A program made the translations under genes and the position numbers. Positions 47,902 to 58,544 of a DNA stretch of 64,000 nt are shown here, piece by piece; position 1 is the first letter of the stretch; each line of letters begins with the position of its first letter. Origin of the DNA: Strobilurus pachycystidiatus (taxonomy: Eukaryota; Basidiomycota; Agaricomycetes; Agaricales; Physalacriaceae). The notes beneath the pieces are model-generated. The model was not told the origin of the DNA and made no database searches. It saw only the letters and a program-made list of their open reading frames with translations. Location of the stretch: the NCBI GenBank assembly GCA_019915135.1, contig JAHLMK010000001.1, positions 2,418,001-2,482,000 on the forward strand, read 5' to 3'.

Positions 47902-48832
47902 GTTTGGGGTCTTATTTATTTGAGGTATTTATTTGGTCTGTATCATGATTATCGCATCTTCGCACTACCTTTGTACCATCGCATCCATATACTAGCTTTG
48001 TATCACGAGTATCTATCTATACAAGTCTTCCTTGTATCGCTATTGGTATTGAAATATTGATGGCCAATAGGCTTGGTACTCCCTGAGACACTAAGGTTTG
48101 GGGAACGTTCGATAACTGCGTCGCTACGGGAGGGAAACGATAGAAAGACATTACTCAAATCTCGAGCTCTGATAACTAGCTGACGATGGTACAACGCCTG
48201 CCATTCTCTGAGCTCTCTCTCACTCATTGCTACTAAACGAGTCGGGTATTGAGTACACCCTGAGTACACCGTCGACATCGATATCTCGTAACGCGTGCAT
48301 CACGGCCAGGCAAGTGCATGACTGTCAATGCTCTGAAGTGAGAGATATCTCAAGCAAAAACTGCGCCCAACCTAATGAATGGATATACCTCGGGATTGGA
48401 GTCCACGACACGCACACAAACGGGAAATGCATCAGGTGGAAGGCCACACTTCTGAATGTTTTGGCGTGTGACAAGAAGGCTCTCTCAATTTGGACGTTGA
48501 CTCGGTTGAGCATCCAAATGTCGACGGAATGACCGCATGCAAGTGTCGAGATAATGCAAAGAGCAGGACCCGATTGATATCGGATGACTTTGGTGTCGGA
48601 GATGGATGTGGGACAAGTTGTGATCTTCACGCCCATAAATTTAAGTCCACTCCGCCGTCCCGTTTACGCGTAAATGCTTCACGTCCTAGTAGGTTTCACC
48701 TCTCGTCTTCTCGTTGAGGTACTGAGATCGCCACACGAAAATGCCGGAGGATCCGCATGAGCAAAAGGGGAGACACTGATCTTCTCTATCTAAAAGTACA
48801 AAGTTCGAATTTCTTTTTCTTGCAGTGATCCT
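47902..48832. other. Convergent gene-free region of 931 bases
   Basis: It lies between the stops of SFI1 (+) and the Gfo/Idh-type gene (-). No frame on either strand exceeds about 100 codons, and none has recognisable content or ordered splice signals. It is unusually long for a convergent gap here, where others are 60-500 bases. I see no tRNA-like or tandem-repeat structure. Confidence 0.5.
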
Positions 48833-50574
48833 CTACTTAGCAGCAGCCTGAGCCTTCGCCCGCTTTTCGTCGCGCGACTTCTCGCTAGCCTTGCGAATCG
48901 CCCATGTCAGCTCGTAGGTCTTCACAGCATCTAAAAATCATGTTGAGTAACACAAACATACACGCGGACTGAACGGATAGTACCTTCGTAGGAGCTCAGG
49001 ATTTGAGCAGCCTCGGGATCCTCTTCGATATCCTCGATGATATCGATGAGGTTGGAGACCTCCGAGAAGAAAGGATCGTCGTCAGCGAAGCGGAAGGTCT
49101 GCTCGCCATCATCGCCTGGCCTGCGGACATAAAGCACGGGTTGGACATAAGGGTTCACAAGCCTGATCGAGAGGATTAGATGCGCTGCACACGCGGAAAC
49201 GAGGAACGACACCTTACTTCAAACTGTACCCATCAGCATACACCTCGAGCTCGCAACTATAATTGGTTCCTTGCAACGCAGCGAGATGAGTGAAACTTCC
49301 GACAGCTCCGCTCTCATATTTCCTAGGGGAGGTAGATGATGAGATATGAGATACATCATCAGCTGAGAAGATTCGCGTTACCATGTGGCGGCGGTAACGC
49401 GAGGTATCCTGTTTTCAGGAGCAATTTCGTTTTCGTCAATCTTCATAGCCGACAGGTGACCAGCGTTCTCATCCCATTCGAGGGAGTGCGCTGAGACCGT
49501 AGAGATATCGACCTCTCCGCCGAAGTAACGCGACAAGTCACAGAAGTGCGTTCCCTGTTCGACGATGGGGCCGGCACTCCTGGACTTATCCCACCAATCG
49601 GGCTTGGCAATAGCCTCGTAGGCGCACGCATAGCGGGCAATGGTTGACATGACTGTGAGCTGGTTCTCATCTATGATTTGTTTCATCTGCTGGACGGCCT
49701 TGAGGTAGCGCAACATGTAACTGATTTCAGGGTGAGAACAGAGTTTCATGGCGTTGGGGATTTCTGAACTTGCCCAACAGAGCACACAGTCTGCGTGTCT
49801 TGAATAGTTTTGGCAATAGTGAATGCGTCCGCGATTTCCTCCTCTGGGCCGGTAGCGATGGGTTTCTCGATGAATAACGCGACGCCAGGGAAGTACTTCA
49901 AGATTTGCATCTCAATGTCGCGTCCCGGCTTGGTGGTACCACGGAACATGGGAGGGCTGCCGACAATGATAGCGCGGGGGCGATCTTTGGGGGCCATGTT
50001 CTTGACAAAGTCCTCAAGAGTCTTGAATACACGCGTGTCCTGGTAGGCAGACACGACGAAAGAATCACATTTCTTCTGCAGAACGGCGGTAGCCCGTTCG
50101 ATGGCGGGATCGATGAGGGCGACGACCTTGAGGCGAGGGCCGAGCTTACTGGAATGGCCATCAGACGAAGTCTCACGGGAGTGGTGCGGCAAATACGTAC
50201 TGTTCAAAGCGGAAAGAGTGGTTCCACGGTCCCTCGTCAGAACCTGGTGTCGGTGGAGTTATCAGCCGCGATCTAGAGCGAATCAGAGGGCGAGGAAGGC
50301 CCACCGAACATGATGTTGCCAGCACCGACGAAGACAACGTTGAAATCATCGGATCCCGGGACGTGGGTCACTCTGGACGATGTTCAACGAAAAAAGCGCG
50401 GAAAACGTGCGCAGAAAAGACAGACTTGTCCATGCGTATGAGGCGCAGAGGGTCGATTGAGCCGCGGCGCGACTCGTGTCCCGAGCCACGCCTGTCAGAG
50501 CCGCGGCGCTCAGAGGCGCGGCGGTCGGAGGCGCGACGGCCAGAAAGAGGGGACTGAAGGGGAGACGCAGGCAT
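48833..50574 (-). CDS. Gfo/Idh/MocA-family NAD(P)-dependent oxidoreductase
   Basis: These dehydrogenases act on sugars, inositols or related cyclic polyols. The start at 50574 opens with a Ser/Pro segment and a run of five RRxS units (residues 13-39). The Rossmann domain begins FNVVFVGAGNIMFG, then KLGPRLKVVALIDP and RAIIVGSPPMFRG. The dinucleotide-domain motif LFIEKPIATG contains the conserved EKP. The C-terminal domain includes GPIVEQGTHFCDLSRYFGGE, with the GxHxxD-type catalytic His and Asp. The tail is basic and Ala-rich (RAKAQAAAK) and stops at 48833. About 450 residues; several introns, one joining MDK to VTHVPGSDD. Substrate unknown. Confidence 0.85.
50458..50538 (-). repeat. Tandem RRxS units at the oxidoreductase N-terminus
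   Basis: Four 15-base units encode [DE/G]RR[AG]S in a row, and a fifth RRGS follows after four residues. All five Ser are preceded by Arg-Arg-x, the consensus for protein kinase A. Confidence 0.8.
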
Positions 50575-50728
50575 GATTGGTGCGATGAGATGGTGGTGGT
50601 TGGAAGGAGAAAGAGAAGAGCAGAATAAGTAGCCGCTGTCAGGCTCGGATGATGTCACTTGGAGGTGCAGTCCGGGTTATACATGTAGCATTAGACGTTA
50701 AACAAACTTGCACAGACTCTGGTATTTG

Positions 50729-51228
50729 CTACGTCGCAGACGGCTCGACGATGTGCTGCTCCCGCTCCCGCTTCTGCGCCCGCATCCTTGTGCGCTGCTC
50801 GGCAGCCTCCAGCCTGTCCGACATGGCCTTCAGATCCGCCTTGAGCTTCTCATTCTCCTCCGCCAATTTCATCACATTCGATTGCCGCTTGTGCACTTTC
50901 TCCACGCTGCAGTGCGCTGTCAGTGTCGGGCTCGTCGCAGGCAGCGCCAGATCGACACATACGTGGGGTCCTTGGGTTCAATGAAGCCAGATATATCAAA
51001 GTCGAGCGTGGATGATGGGAGGATCTCGGGGAGGGTGGTGGGCAGTCTCGGGCTCTCGACGCGGTGCTCGTCGGTGGGCGCCGACGATGCAGCATCGGGT
51101 TGCGCGCCGTCCCGTTCGTCCTCCTGGCTGATACGCCTATGATGCCGGTCGTGAGACGCGTCTGATGGCTGCACCGGTGATACGGACCTCGGCTCGTCCG
51201 CTGGGGGTATTTCGTGTGCGCTGCTCAT
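50729..51228 (-). CDS. Small acidic/coiled-coil protein, unknown function
   Basis: No family recognised. Start MSSAHEIPPADEPRSVSPVQ (51228). The first exon is a Ser/Pro/Asp-rich disordered stretch ending FDISGFIEPKDPT. After one intron (donor GTATGT, acceptor CTGCAG) comes a charged coiled coil: VEKVHKRQSNVMKLAEENEK, LKADLKAMSDRLEAAEQRTR and RMRAQKREREQHIVEPSAT, stopping at 50729. The predicted product is about 145 residues. The coiled coil suggests an adaptor or a dimerising partner (inference). Its start codon is only 89 bases from the divergent PIG-Y gene. Confidence 0.7.
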
Positions 51229-51317
51229 CGTGGACGGAAGCAAAGCCGGCGCTGGGCGACGACAAGGGCAACTGGGTGGGGAAGGCAACTCTGAATCCGT
51301 TCAGGAAGGATCCATCA
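51229..51317. promoter_or_regulatory. 89-bp bidirectional promoter
   Basis: The divergent starts of the coiled-coil gene (51228) and PIG-Y (51318) are 89 bases apart, the shortest such gap in the window. An upstream ATG in the PIG-Y frame at 51165 would overlap the neighbour's first exon. Confidence 0.5.
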
Positions 51318-51660
51318 ATGCTTTACGTCACGTTCACGCTTCTTGGCAACCAACTATTACCCTCGGCTCAGCCCATGCTGGACCTCAATGTCGGCCACCT
51401 CATTGTTGCAGCCTCTGTCGCGTTCTTCTGCATTGCCAGCTACGCAGTCCTGTTTAGCGCGCTCACCCCTCTCACCGGAATAGCTGTATGAAGTCCTACA
51501 AACACTCTCTGCCACACCTTCGCTTATCGCGCCTAATCAGGTTCTGGACGCACTTGCGAATGACACCCATTACAAATACTTTGCCATCCTCCTCGTTCCC
51601 ACTGGAGCCTACTTTGTGATCGCGAACTGGGTGGGGTGGCAGTACTATCGCAACACCTGA
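51318..51660 (+). CDS. PIG-Y-type subunit of the GPI-GlcNAc transferase
   Basis: PIG-Y is the small regulatory subunit of the enzyme that makes GlcNAc-phosphatidylinositol at the ER. Start MLYVTFTLLG (51318). A first hydrophobic segment (VGHLIVAASVAFFCIASYAV) is followed by FSALTPLTGIA. After one intron (GTATGA...AATCAG) comes VLDALANDTHYKYFAILLVP, TGAYFVIANWVGWQYYRNT, and the stop. The two-helix layout and the Trp-x-Gly-x-x-x-[YF][YF]R end match human PIG-Y from memory. About 95 residues. An upstream in-frame ATG (51165) is possible but lies inside the divergent gene. Confidence 0.72.
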
Positions 51661-51874
51661 AGACGTCCGGGTCAGTGTCATTTCGTGCGTGAGTAGGAGC
51701 CTTCAGGCTGACCATCATTTATATCATCGGCACCCTTCAGGCTGTTACGTCGCTGCACCGCAAACGATGGTACGGTGAACACGGTGAACAATCGAGAGAG
51801 ACGCGACGTTCGACAGGGGTCTGTACCTTGATTTCAAACTGCAAGACAGTCTTTCTTGTTTGATTCGTCCCACC

Positions 51875-53047
51875 ATGTTACAAGTGCATGTCCAAAAAAT
51901 CTATGCCATCTGCATACTCGCCGCTCTCGCGACACTCTTATACTTTTCCTTCTCATACGAACTACGCCCCACACCGCCGGAACCCCTCACAGGGCACCAC
52001 TCCCATGCATCCGCTCGGAATGCCACCTTCAGAGAACAGCTAGCAAAGCTAGGGCCTCTAGACAACTTACCACATTCGCGAACACTGGGAGTCGCGTCCA
52101 GACTATACACCATTGGCCTTGCACACCGCACGGACAGGCGCGACACGATGGAGCGTCTCGCCAGCGCCATGGAGCTTGATCTCACATGGCATTACGGTCT
52201 CCTCTCTTCCGATCCCCTCGTGGATAGGATCCTGGAGCGCGTCCAGTGGGCGCGCGCCGAGTCCCTCAACACCGTCTCCCTCACCCACTCCAACGATAAT
52301 CCCACCCTGCACTTTTCCTGGGCTCCTGACGTTGGACAAAGTGGGCCCCTTAGCTCGCTTGCGGAGTCCGAGTTGTGGTTTATCCCTCCCGGCACCGCCG
52401 GTGCCTTGACTCCTCTTCCCCAGACCTCCTCAGAAGACTCGCCGGTCCTCATTGCGACACTCGACGGCGAAGACGTGGTGTACAACGAGCATCCTGTCCT
52501 CCGCGCCCAAATCAGCTGTTGGTACTCTCACTACCAAGTGCTCAGCAAGATCGCGCGAGGGGACGACGAGGTCGCCATCGTCTTCGAAGACGACATCGAC
52601 ATGGAGTGGGACTTGGAGTTGCGCCTGCGGCGCGTGTGGCAACACCTCCCAGAGCACTGGGATCTCGTCATGCTCGGGCACTGTATATCCAAAGAATGGG
52701 AGAAGCCAGCAGTGCCTGGGACGCCGTACCTCCACCCCTCCACCCAGGTGTTGTGCACTCATGCTTATGCCGTTTCGCGAGAGGGCGCCAGACGCGCTGC
52801 GCGGTATCTCCGTTCATCTTTGTTCGCGTTTTCTCGTCCCATAGATGGCGCGATACAACATATGAACTACCACAAGCTGCTCACGATGTATAGCGTCGAG
52901 CCGCCTATGGTCGTCCAAACCCGGACAACATTGAGTGACATCTTTGAGGGTTTCGGAGCGGTGAAGGATCAGTGGCTGGAGGATAGTGCTGTGGACAGGC
53001 TCGCGATGTATGATAAATTAATGTCGGAAGATCAGAAGAGTACTTAA
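51875..53047 (+). CDS. Glycosyltransferase family 25 protein (type II membrane)
   Basis: A single-exon gene, unusual here. The start MLQVHVQKIYAICILAAL (51875) gives a short cytosolic tail and one anchor (ICILAALATLLYFSFSY), so a Golgi/ER lumenal enzyme. The catalytic domain shows NLPHSRTLGVASRLYTIGLA, HRTDRRDTMERLASAMEL, ISCWYSHYQVLSKIARGDDE and VAIVFEDDIDMEWDLELRLR, the metal-binding DxD region. HWDLVMLGHCISKEWEKP follows, then QVLCTHAYAVSREGARRAAR. The layout (R-x-D-R near the start, EDDI later) fits GT25 beta-galactosyltransferases. 390 residues. Acceptor unknown. Confidence 0.88.
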   Translation: MLQVHVQKIYAICILAALATLLYFSFSYELRPTPPEPLTGHHSHASARNATFREQLAKLGPLDNLPHSRTLGVASRLYTIGLAHRTDRRDTMERLASAMELDLTWHYGLLSSDPLVDRILERVQWARAESLNTVSLTHSNDNPTLHFSWAPDVGQSGPLSSLAESELWFIPPGTAGALTPLPQTSSEDSPVLIATLDGEDVVYNEHPVLRAQISCWYSHYQVLSKIARGDDEVAIVFEDDIDMEWDLELRLRRVWQHLPEHWDLVMLGHCISKEWEKPAVPGTPYLHPSTQVLCTHAYAVSREGARRAARYLRSSLFAFSRPIDGAIQHMNYHKLLTMYSVEPPMVVQTRTTLSDIFEGFGAVKDQWLEDSAVDRLAMYDKLMSEDQKST

Positions 53048-53163
53048 CGTTGTTGTTAATCATTTAATTATCTACTAATAGGGCATATATAGGACTGGGA
53101 TACTGGTGGGGCGCACTATTTTGAATACATTGAGTTCGTCCATGGCTAAGTGTTTCAGTTCGT

Positions 53164-53698
53164 CTAGTTTTCTCTCCATTGATGCGTGCAAGCTGTGCAT
53201 CTGTGTGGCAATGAATGAGTGGTCGTAATCTCATAGAATTCGGAAACTGTACCGGTAAACTAGAGCGGGATGAGTTAACCATCTCGGCCAGAATAGACTT
53301 GCCACTCACATGTTGTCATTGGTTCATCGGCGGAACGAATCTGCAGTTGATAAAAGTATGCCTTGTCGTTATTACATTTGCCGCAAGACGCTGAATCGCC
53401 CAAATCAGGATTACAGGATGGCTCGTCGCGTCGAACACTCACCCTGTGTAGAGTCTGCGTGCTCCCATGCCTGGTCTCCTCCAAGAACATCGTCAATCTC
53501 TTTCCTCTTCAGTCGCGTCCGCGAGGTCATCTACCGACGCAGTCAATTCGCGATCGAATCCAGTCACGATTTTTCGTGCGAGTGGCTGACCTGCTTGGTT
53601 ATGGGAAACTCATATGGGCACGAGTTGCACGCCCATTTGTTGTATCCGGTCGTGGATGAGATGACCAGCATGTTGGCGCACGTCGGACAAAACAACAT
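53164..53698 (-). CDS. RPC11: RNA polymerase III subunit Rpc11 (C11)
   Basis: C11 is the TFIIS-like subunit that gives Pol III its RNA cleavage and termination/reinitiation activity. Its short exons hide it from single-frame reading. Splicing gives MLFCPTCANMLVISS, ACNSCPYEFPITKQ, MTSRTRLKRKEIDDVLGG, DQAWEHADSTQ, then ASCGKCNNDKAYFYQLQIRS and ADEPMTT. The end is FYRCTACTHQWREN. Two zinc ribbons (CPTC/CNSC and CGKC/CTAC) and the acidic RSADE hairpin are intact. The start is 53698 and the stop 53164; about 110 residues as in yeast. One exon is only 7 nt (53253-53259). It is convergent with GT25. Confidence 0.92.
53253..53259 (-). other. 7-nt microexon in RPC11
   Basis: TTTACCG lies between a 50-nt intron (GTGAGT...CTCTAG, 53260-53309) and a 52-nt intron (GTACAG...CACAG, 53201-53252). 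It completes Phe, codes Tyr and starts Arg in TTFYRCTAC. Without it the last zinc-binding residues are lost from frame. Confidence 0.75.
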
Positions 53699-53863
53699 CG
53701 GTGTGAGATGGACGATCGAGGTGAAGAGTCACTCGGCCCGGCCCGATCATTGCTTGAAAAGCGTTGAAATTCGAACGATGACCACATGCAACATGTCTTC
53801 ATCGTATAAGTATCAGTCTGGTGCTGCGGATGTCCTTCCATTCACCTCTCACAGCTCCATAAT

Positions 53864-55628
53864 ATGCGCTCAGGCTGGCTCACTTACCTGTGCTTTCTCG
53901 CTGCGGCCACGGCCCAGCAGCAGCCGCTGTCTGTTTACGATGAACACGGTCCAATGCTGTCTGCCGAGATCGACTCTTTCGTACAGGGCATCCTCGAAGA
54001 ATGGGGATCTTCTGGGGGACTGGGAGTTGCTGTAGTGAAGCTACAAGACGACGGGACCTGGAAAGTAGAGACCAAAGGCTACGGAAAGGCCGCATTGGAT
54101 GGAACTGATGTGACGCCGGATACACTGTTCGGTATCGGCTCAAACTCCAAGGTATGCTACAGTACTTGAAAGCTTATTTCTCCACCTCACCATCTCGCAG
54201 CTCTTTGATATCATTGCCACCGGCTTGCTCATCTCGAACGAATCCCTCACTCCTCGCATCGACTGGGACACACGTATATCTTCCATCCTCCCCTCCGAGT
54301 TCTGGGACCTGCGCGACTCCTTCGCAAAGTCGGAGAGCACAATAACGGATATCATGTCTCACCGCACTGGCCTGCCTCGCGACGATAACATGTACGGTCG
54401 AAATGACACCATTACCTCGGTTTTGGCGCGTCTCAAATACGCCAGACCATCCGCCCCCTTCAGAACTATCTGGCAATACAACAACAACATGTACACCCTC
54501 CTCTCTTATCTTCCCACACATCTGCTCCCACATCGTCCAAACTTTGCGACCTACGTCAAGGAAAACATCTTTGAACCTCTGGGTCTCAATGATACGACAT
54601 ACTCCGGTGTCAAAGCCATGATGAGTGGGCGGCTCGCGCAGGGGCTCACTCGAGACGCCATGAAGAGCGTGTTTGACGCGGGCACTCCTCAGAACATGTC
54701 GTACTTCCTTCTGGACGAAGGGGACGATGGTTGGAGTCTACTATCCGGTGCTGGCGGAATAGTAATGAGCGCAAATGATGCGGCTACCTGGCTACAAACT
54801 CTCCTCTTGCGCGGCAAGAACCCGAAGACCGGGGAGGTGGTCATCCCCGCTGAAGTTATCGACACGGTTGCCACTGGTGTTACCGTGCTAGCCGGGAAGG
54901 CAGTTCATCCGTCCGTTTCGCCTGTGGTCTATGGTGGGGCCCAGATGATCTCTTCTTACCAAGGACACGCTCTCATTCAGCACGGAGGTTCAGTAACCGG
55001 ATATATGACCCAGATAGCGCGCTTGCCAGACGACGGACTGGGCGTCGCTGTGTTCAGCAACGACGACATGTACGGCTCGCGCTTCCTGGAGGTTGTCAAG
55101 TTTCGCATCATTGATTCAGTCCTCGGCTTGCCCTATGTGGATTGGAACGAAGTGATGAAGACGGCCACGCAAGCCGAATTCGAGCAAATCCAGTCAAAGA
55201 TCAACACTTCGCGACCCGAAAATCCCACTATTCCTTGGTCTGCACTTGAACTGGAAGGAACGTATACCAACAAGGTGTATGGCGATTTCCTCCTCTGTGC
55301 GTTCCCCACCTCGAACCCCCTCTGCCCACCATTCCCGCATCCAAAACCCGAAAGCACGCGCCCTACGCTTGTGGCCAAGTGGGACAAGTACTGGTCGTCC
55401 CACTTGCTTCTCGAGCACTTTGACGGCGACGTTTGGAATGTTACTACCGGAACGGCGGGGGATCAATCGTTTCGTCGAGTCAATGACTTCAGGAAGGGAA
55501 CCTTTGCCAGCGATGGCTCCGGGTTTGGTATCACGGGCGGTTTTTGGGGTGCTGGGGCAGGCGTTCCGGAGCCCCAGGGCGACACACTCGAGGAACGCAG
55601 CGAGGCTTGGTTCAGGAGAGTACTGTAG
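53864..55628 (+). CDS. Secreted serine beta-lactamase-like hydrolase (class C fold)
   Basis: A large secreted member of the beta-lactamase/penicillin-binding-like hydrolases, which in fungi mostly act as esterases or peptidases. The start MRSGWLTYLCFLAAATAQQ is a signal peptide. The active-site Ser-x-x-Lys is SNSK, directly at the single intron (GTATGC...CGCAG) in GIGSNSK|LFDIIAT. Then come the Tyr motif (QYNNNMYTLLSY) and the third motif HGGSVTGY. The C-terminal half has a further domain (WNVTTGTAGDQSFRRVNDF). About 570 residues. Divergent from RPC11. Confidence 0.88.
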
Positions 55629-55932
55629 CTGATCACGATCGCTAAATCGTCCTCTTTCCGTGGATCAAATGGTATACAATTGTACATTTGTAGGGTCGGC
55701 GCGGCCTCGCAATATCACTTGAGGATGACCTGAGGATGACTCCAGAATACTTGTCGAGCTCATGATACTTCTGTATTCACCACCCCTAGATCTCTATCGG
55801 ACCGGTGACCAGTAGCAGGCGGGTCTTTGTCATTCAACCGCGCAACCGAGGCAACCTGTACAATCTTAGCCGGAGGAATCAATGGAGTACAGTCCTTTTA
55901 AGATCTTGGGCACTCGAATTCCAGGCTCAACA

Positions 55933-57189
55933 ATGTATGCCCTTCGCCTCTTATCGTGTATGACGGTTTTTTTGGGCGTCAGTCTCGCGTCTTCAATCCT
56001 CCACGGGCTGGACGTCCTCTCACCCAAAGACTACAATGTTTCGCGTGGACTGAACTACCATTATCACTTCGCGCAGCCTCAAGATGCAAAGAAGCCTTAC
56101 CTCTTATTCCTTCATGGTTGGCCCAGTAGCCCATACGACTGGCGTCACCAAATTGATTTCTTCTCCGCCCATGGATTTGGGCTCATTGTTCCTGACATGC
56201 TGGGATATGGTGGTACGGCGAAGCCTCTGGAGACAGAGGCGTACAGAAGCAGTCTACTTACAAAGGATCTCATTGACCTCCTGGATCATGAACAAGTCCG
56301 AGATGTCATCGCAGTGGGGCATGACTGGTGATTTATTCATCAGCCTTTGACTCCGTTCGACACTGACTATCTCTAGGGGATCCAAAGTGATAGGCCGCTT
56401 GGCGAACTATTACGAGGATCGTTTCCTAGGTTTCGCGTTCTATGCCGCCGGATACCTTCTTCCTGATTTGCCTTCGTATCAAGAATTCTCTGCTGAGGTG
56501 AATTGCATATTCTGTTCTTTTCTTCATTGCGTTTACCTTTCCTCCCAGTCAGAAGCTGTCGTTGGATACGACGAATGGGGTTATTGGGACTTTTTCTCGC
56601 AACACAACGCGTCCCAAATAATTCGAGCTAACCCGGATTCCCTCTGGACGCTTTTATTCAGCGTGGACCCTCGACTGTTTATTCCCCATTTCTCGCCACA
56701 CGGTGCTCTGCAAGCATGGATTCAGACTGGGTCGTTGACGGAGACTTTTCTATCCAAACAGGTTGATAATCAGACTGAGTCCCATCCGATATGATTGCTC
56801 ACTCGAGTGTTCAAGGAATATGACACCAGCAAAGCGGAGTTCCTCCTGTCAGGCGTCACCGCTACTCTCAACTGGTACAAGATAATGACGTCCGGCATCG
56901 ATGGTCTCGATGCTCAGGGTGCGTTGAACTAAGCACTGACTTGCTCTTCGTGTCTGACCGTCCCAGATATACCACTTTCCGCTTACAATATCACGAAGCC
57001 AACATTCTTCGGGGGCGCTTCGCGTGACTACGTTTGCGTCCCAGCGACAATGCGTGCCTCGTTCTTCAAATATGCGGCAAATTTCACTTTCCAGGACTAT
57101 GACGCTGCTCATTGGTTGATGATTGAGCAACCGGAAGTAGTGAATGAGGATTTGTTAAGTTGGATTCAGGGTATCCTTGTACATCAATA
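55933..57189 (+). CDS. Secreted epoxide-hydrolase-like alpha/beta hydrolase with in-frame stop
   Basis: Fungal secreted hydrolase. The start at 55933 begins a signal peptide (MYALRLLSCMTVFLGVSLA); an upstream ATG at 55882 adds 17 residues. The oxyanion block is FLHGWPSSPYDW. The nucleophile Asp lies in VGHDWGSK, joined across an intron. The active-site Tyr region, LWTLLFSVDPRLF and GALQAWIQTGS follow. The frame then meets TGA at 56792-56794. In the same frame it continues LLTRVFKEYDTSKAEFLLSG, TATLNWYKIMTSG and, after a further intron, the catalytic His in DYDAAHWLM. Either a premature stop has disabled the gene, or a 105-nt intron (56703-56807, weak donor) removes it. Confidence 0.65.
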
Positions 57190-57688
57190 GGGTTGAAACT
57201 CTGTACGGCTTTTATGAAGTTATCACAGATCAGTAGTCGTAGTCAATAGCGTCCTTGAAGTCCTTCCACGTCTCGAGGATTTACAGGCGCCGCGTGAGCT
57301 CATGCTTCACCGAGCTGTGGAATCTATAGACTGCGTGGGACTATTCTTCCCTCCGCCACTCCCTCTCTAAACTTCAACCACGTCGGCAAAGTTTCCGAGT
57401 ATCGCTGCGACATCGTTGAGCTTCAAGACTATACGTTGTCATGTCGGAAACTTACACCTGAATAAATTGTCCACCGCAGTCATTGTGTTTTGTCTCCCTG
57501 CACTTAGCTATGGTACGCTTGACGATTGTTAGCATTGAAAGCTCGGGGCTTGATGCGCGTCCGAGTCAGCGCTCAGTACTCAGTATCCAGTTCTCAGTAA
57601 TCGCTAATCTTCTACACCTTCATATGCCATGCAAGGACTATCATGACCTCCCAAGATAGGTATACTATATGTCGTGTGACTGTCAAGA
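57190..57688. other. Convergent 3' region
   Basis: 499 bases between the stops of the epoxide-hydrolase-like gene (+) and the aprataxin gene (-). No coding or structured RNA signal seen. Confidence 0.45.
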
Positions 57689-58544
57689 CTACGGTACTGA
57701 TTCTATTGTGGACTCAGCTTCGTCAGGCTGCTTCTGCCTTTTAGCCCTATCTTCTTTCCCGTCTTCTAATTTCCTCTTCCTTTCTAAACGCGCCTTTTCT
57801 CGAGCAGTAATGGTGTCAAGTTCTTCCTGAAGATGAGACTTCAGCGTAGGCATGTTCTTTTGCTCGGAACTGCAGTGGAAACACGACAAGGGTTGTTTCA
57901 AAATGGCCTCGTATTGTTTATGGTCGAGTTTAGCTTTCTAGACGACGTTGTGAGCCCTCGTTATTAAGAACACATGTGGAACGTACCGTCGAATAGAAAG
58001 ATGGCGCAGCCTCAAACCAGGACAGCACTTCATCTATATCCAGGAAGAAGCCGAGCTTTGGGTGAAAAGAGTTGTAGTGTTTCTTGTGCTTCATTTTGTC
58101 GGAGCACAGGTCAGCGGACAAGACGTGTAAATGGAGGTGCCTTTCATATGTTTGTTTAGCTCTCATTGGACAATAAAGTGGATGCGCCTACTCCATAGAT
58201 GGAGCACCATGAAAGCCCGTCCAGACCTGCCATTTGAAACCGTAAAGTCTGACCATCTCCGCCTCGATATCCGCCCTCACGGCCGCTGCATCGTCCTTTA
58301 GAGACTTGATGACCTCTTCGGCGCGCGACTTTTCCCCGTGAAATAACGATTTGAGGCTCCCAAGGTCGGCGAGCGTTAGGTCGGAGTACGCTTCTGGACG
58401 CGGCAGGACCAAGAAATGAAAAATGGATTTGGGGAAAGCGTCGTAAATTGTCAATGAGTTTTGAGTGTGATTAAACAAGACAGAGGGGGGTAACTCGAGA
58501 GGATTCTTAATTGCGTATTTGCGCAGGATCGCGAGATTGGACAT
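57689..58544 (-). CDS. HNT3: Aprataxin-like DNA deadenylase Hnt3
   Basis: Aprataxin removes AMP stuck at DNA 5' ends after failed ligation. Start MSNLAILRKYAIKNPLELP (58544; an in-frame ATG at 58610 is less likely). The HIT domain has FHFLVLPRPEAYSDLTLADL and, over an intron, the triad HLHLHVLSADLCSD. The fungal C-terminal zinc finger begins CFHCSSEQKNMPTLKSHL, then a basic tail (ERKRKLEDGKEDRAKRQKQP). About 250 residues, two introns (donors GTAGGC and GTACGT). Confidence 0.92.

Noticed and set aside
53310..54035. 241-codon plus-strand open frame
   Set aside because: It overlaps the RPC11 exons on the other strand and the first exon of the beta-lactamase-like gene in another frame. It has no start context or family likeness.
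56761..56807. Ordinary 46-nt intron (GTTGAT...CTCGAG) removing the stop in the hydrolase gene
   Set aside because: Its length is not a multiple of three and it puts the conserved downstream block out of frame. The block is already in frame with the upstream exon, so the TGA is a true in-frame stop unless a longer intron is used.
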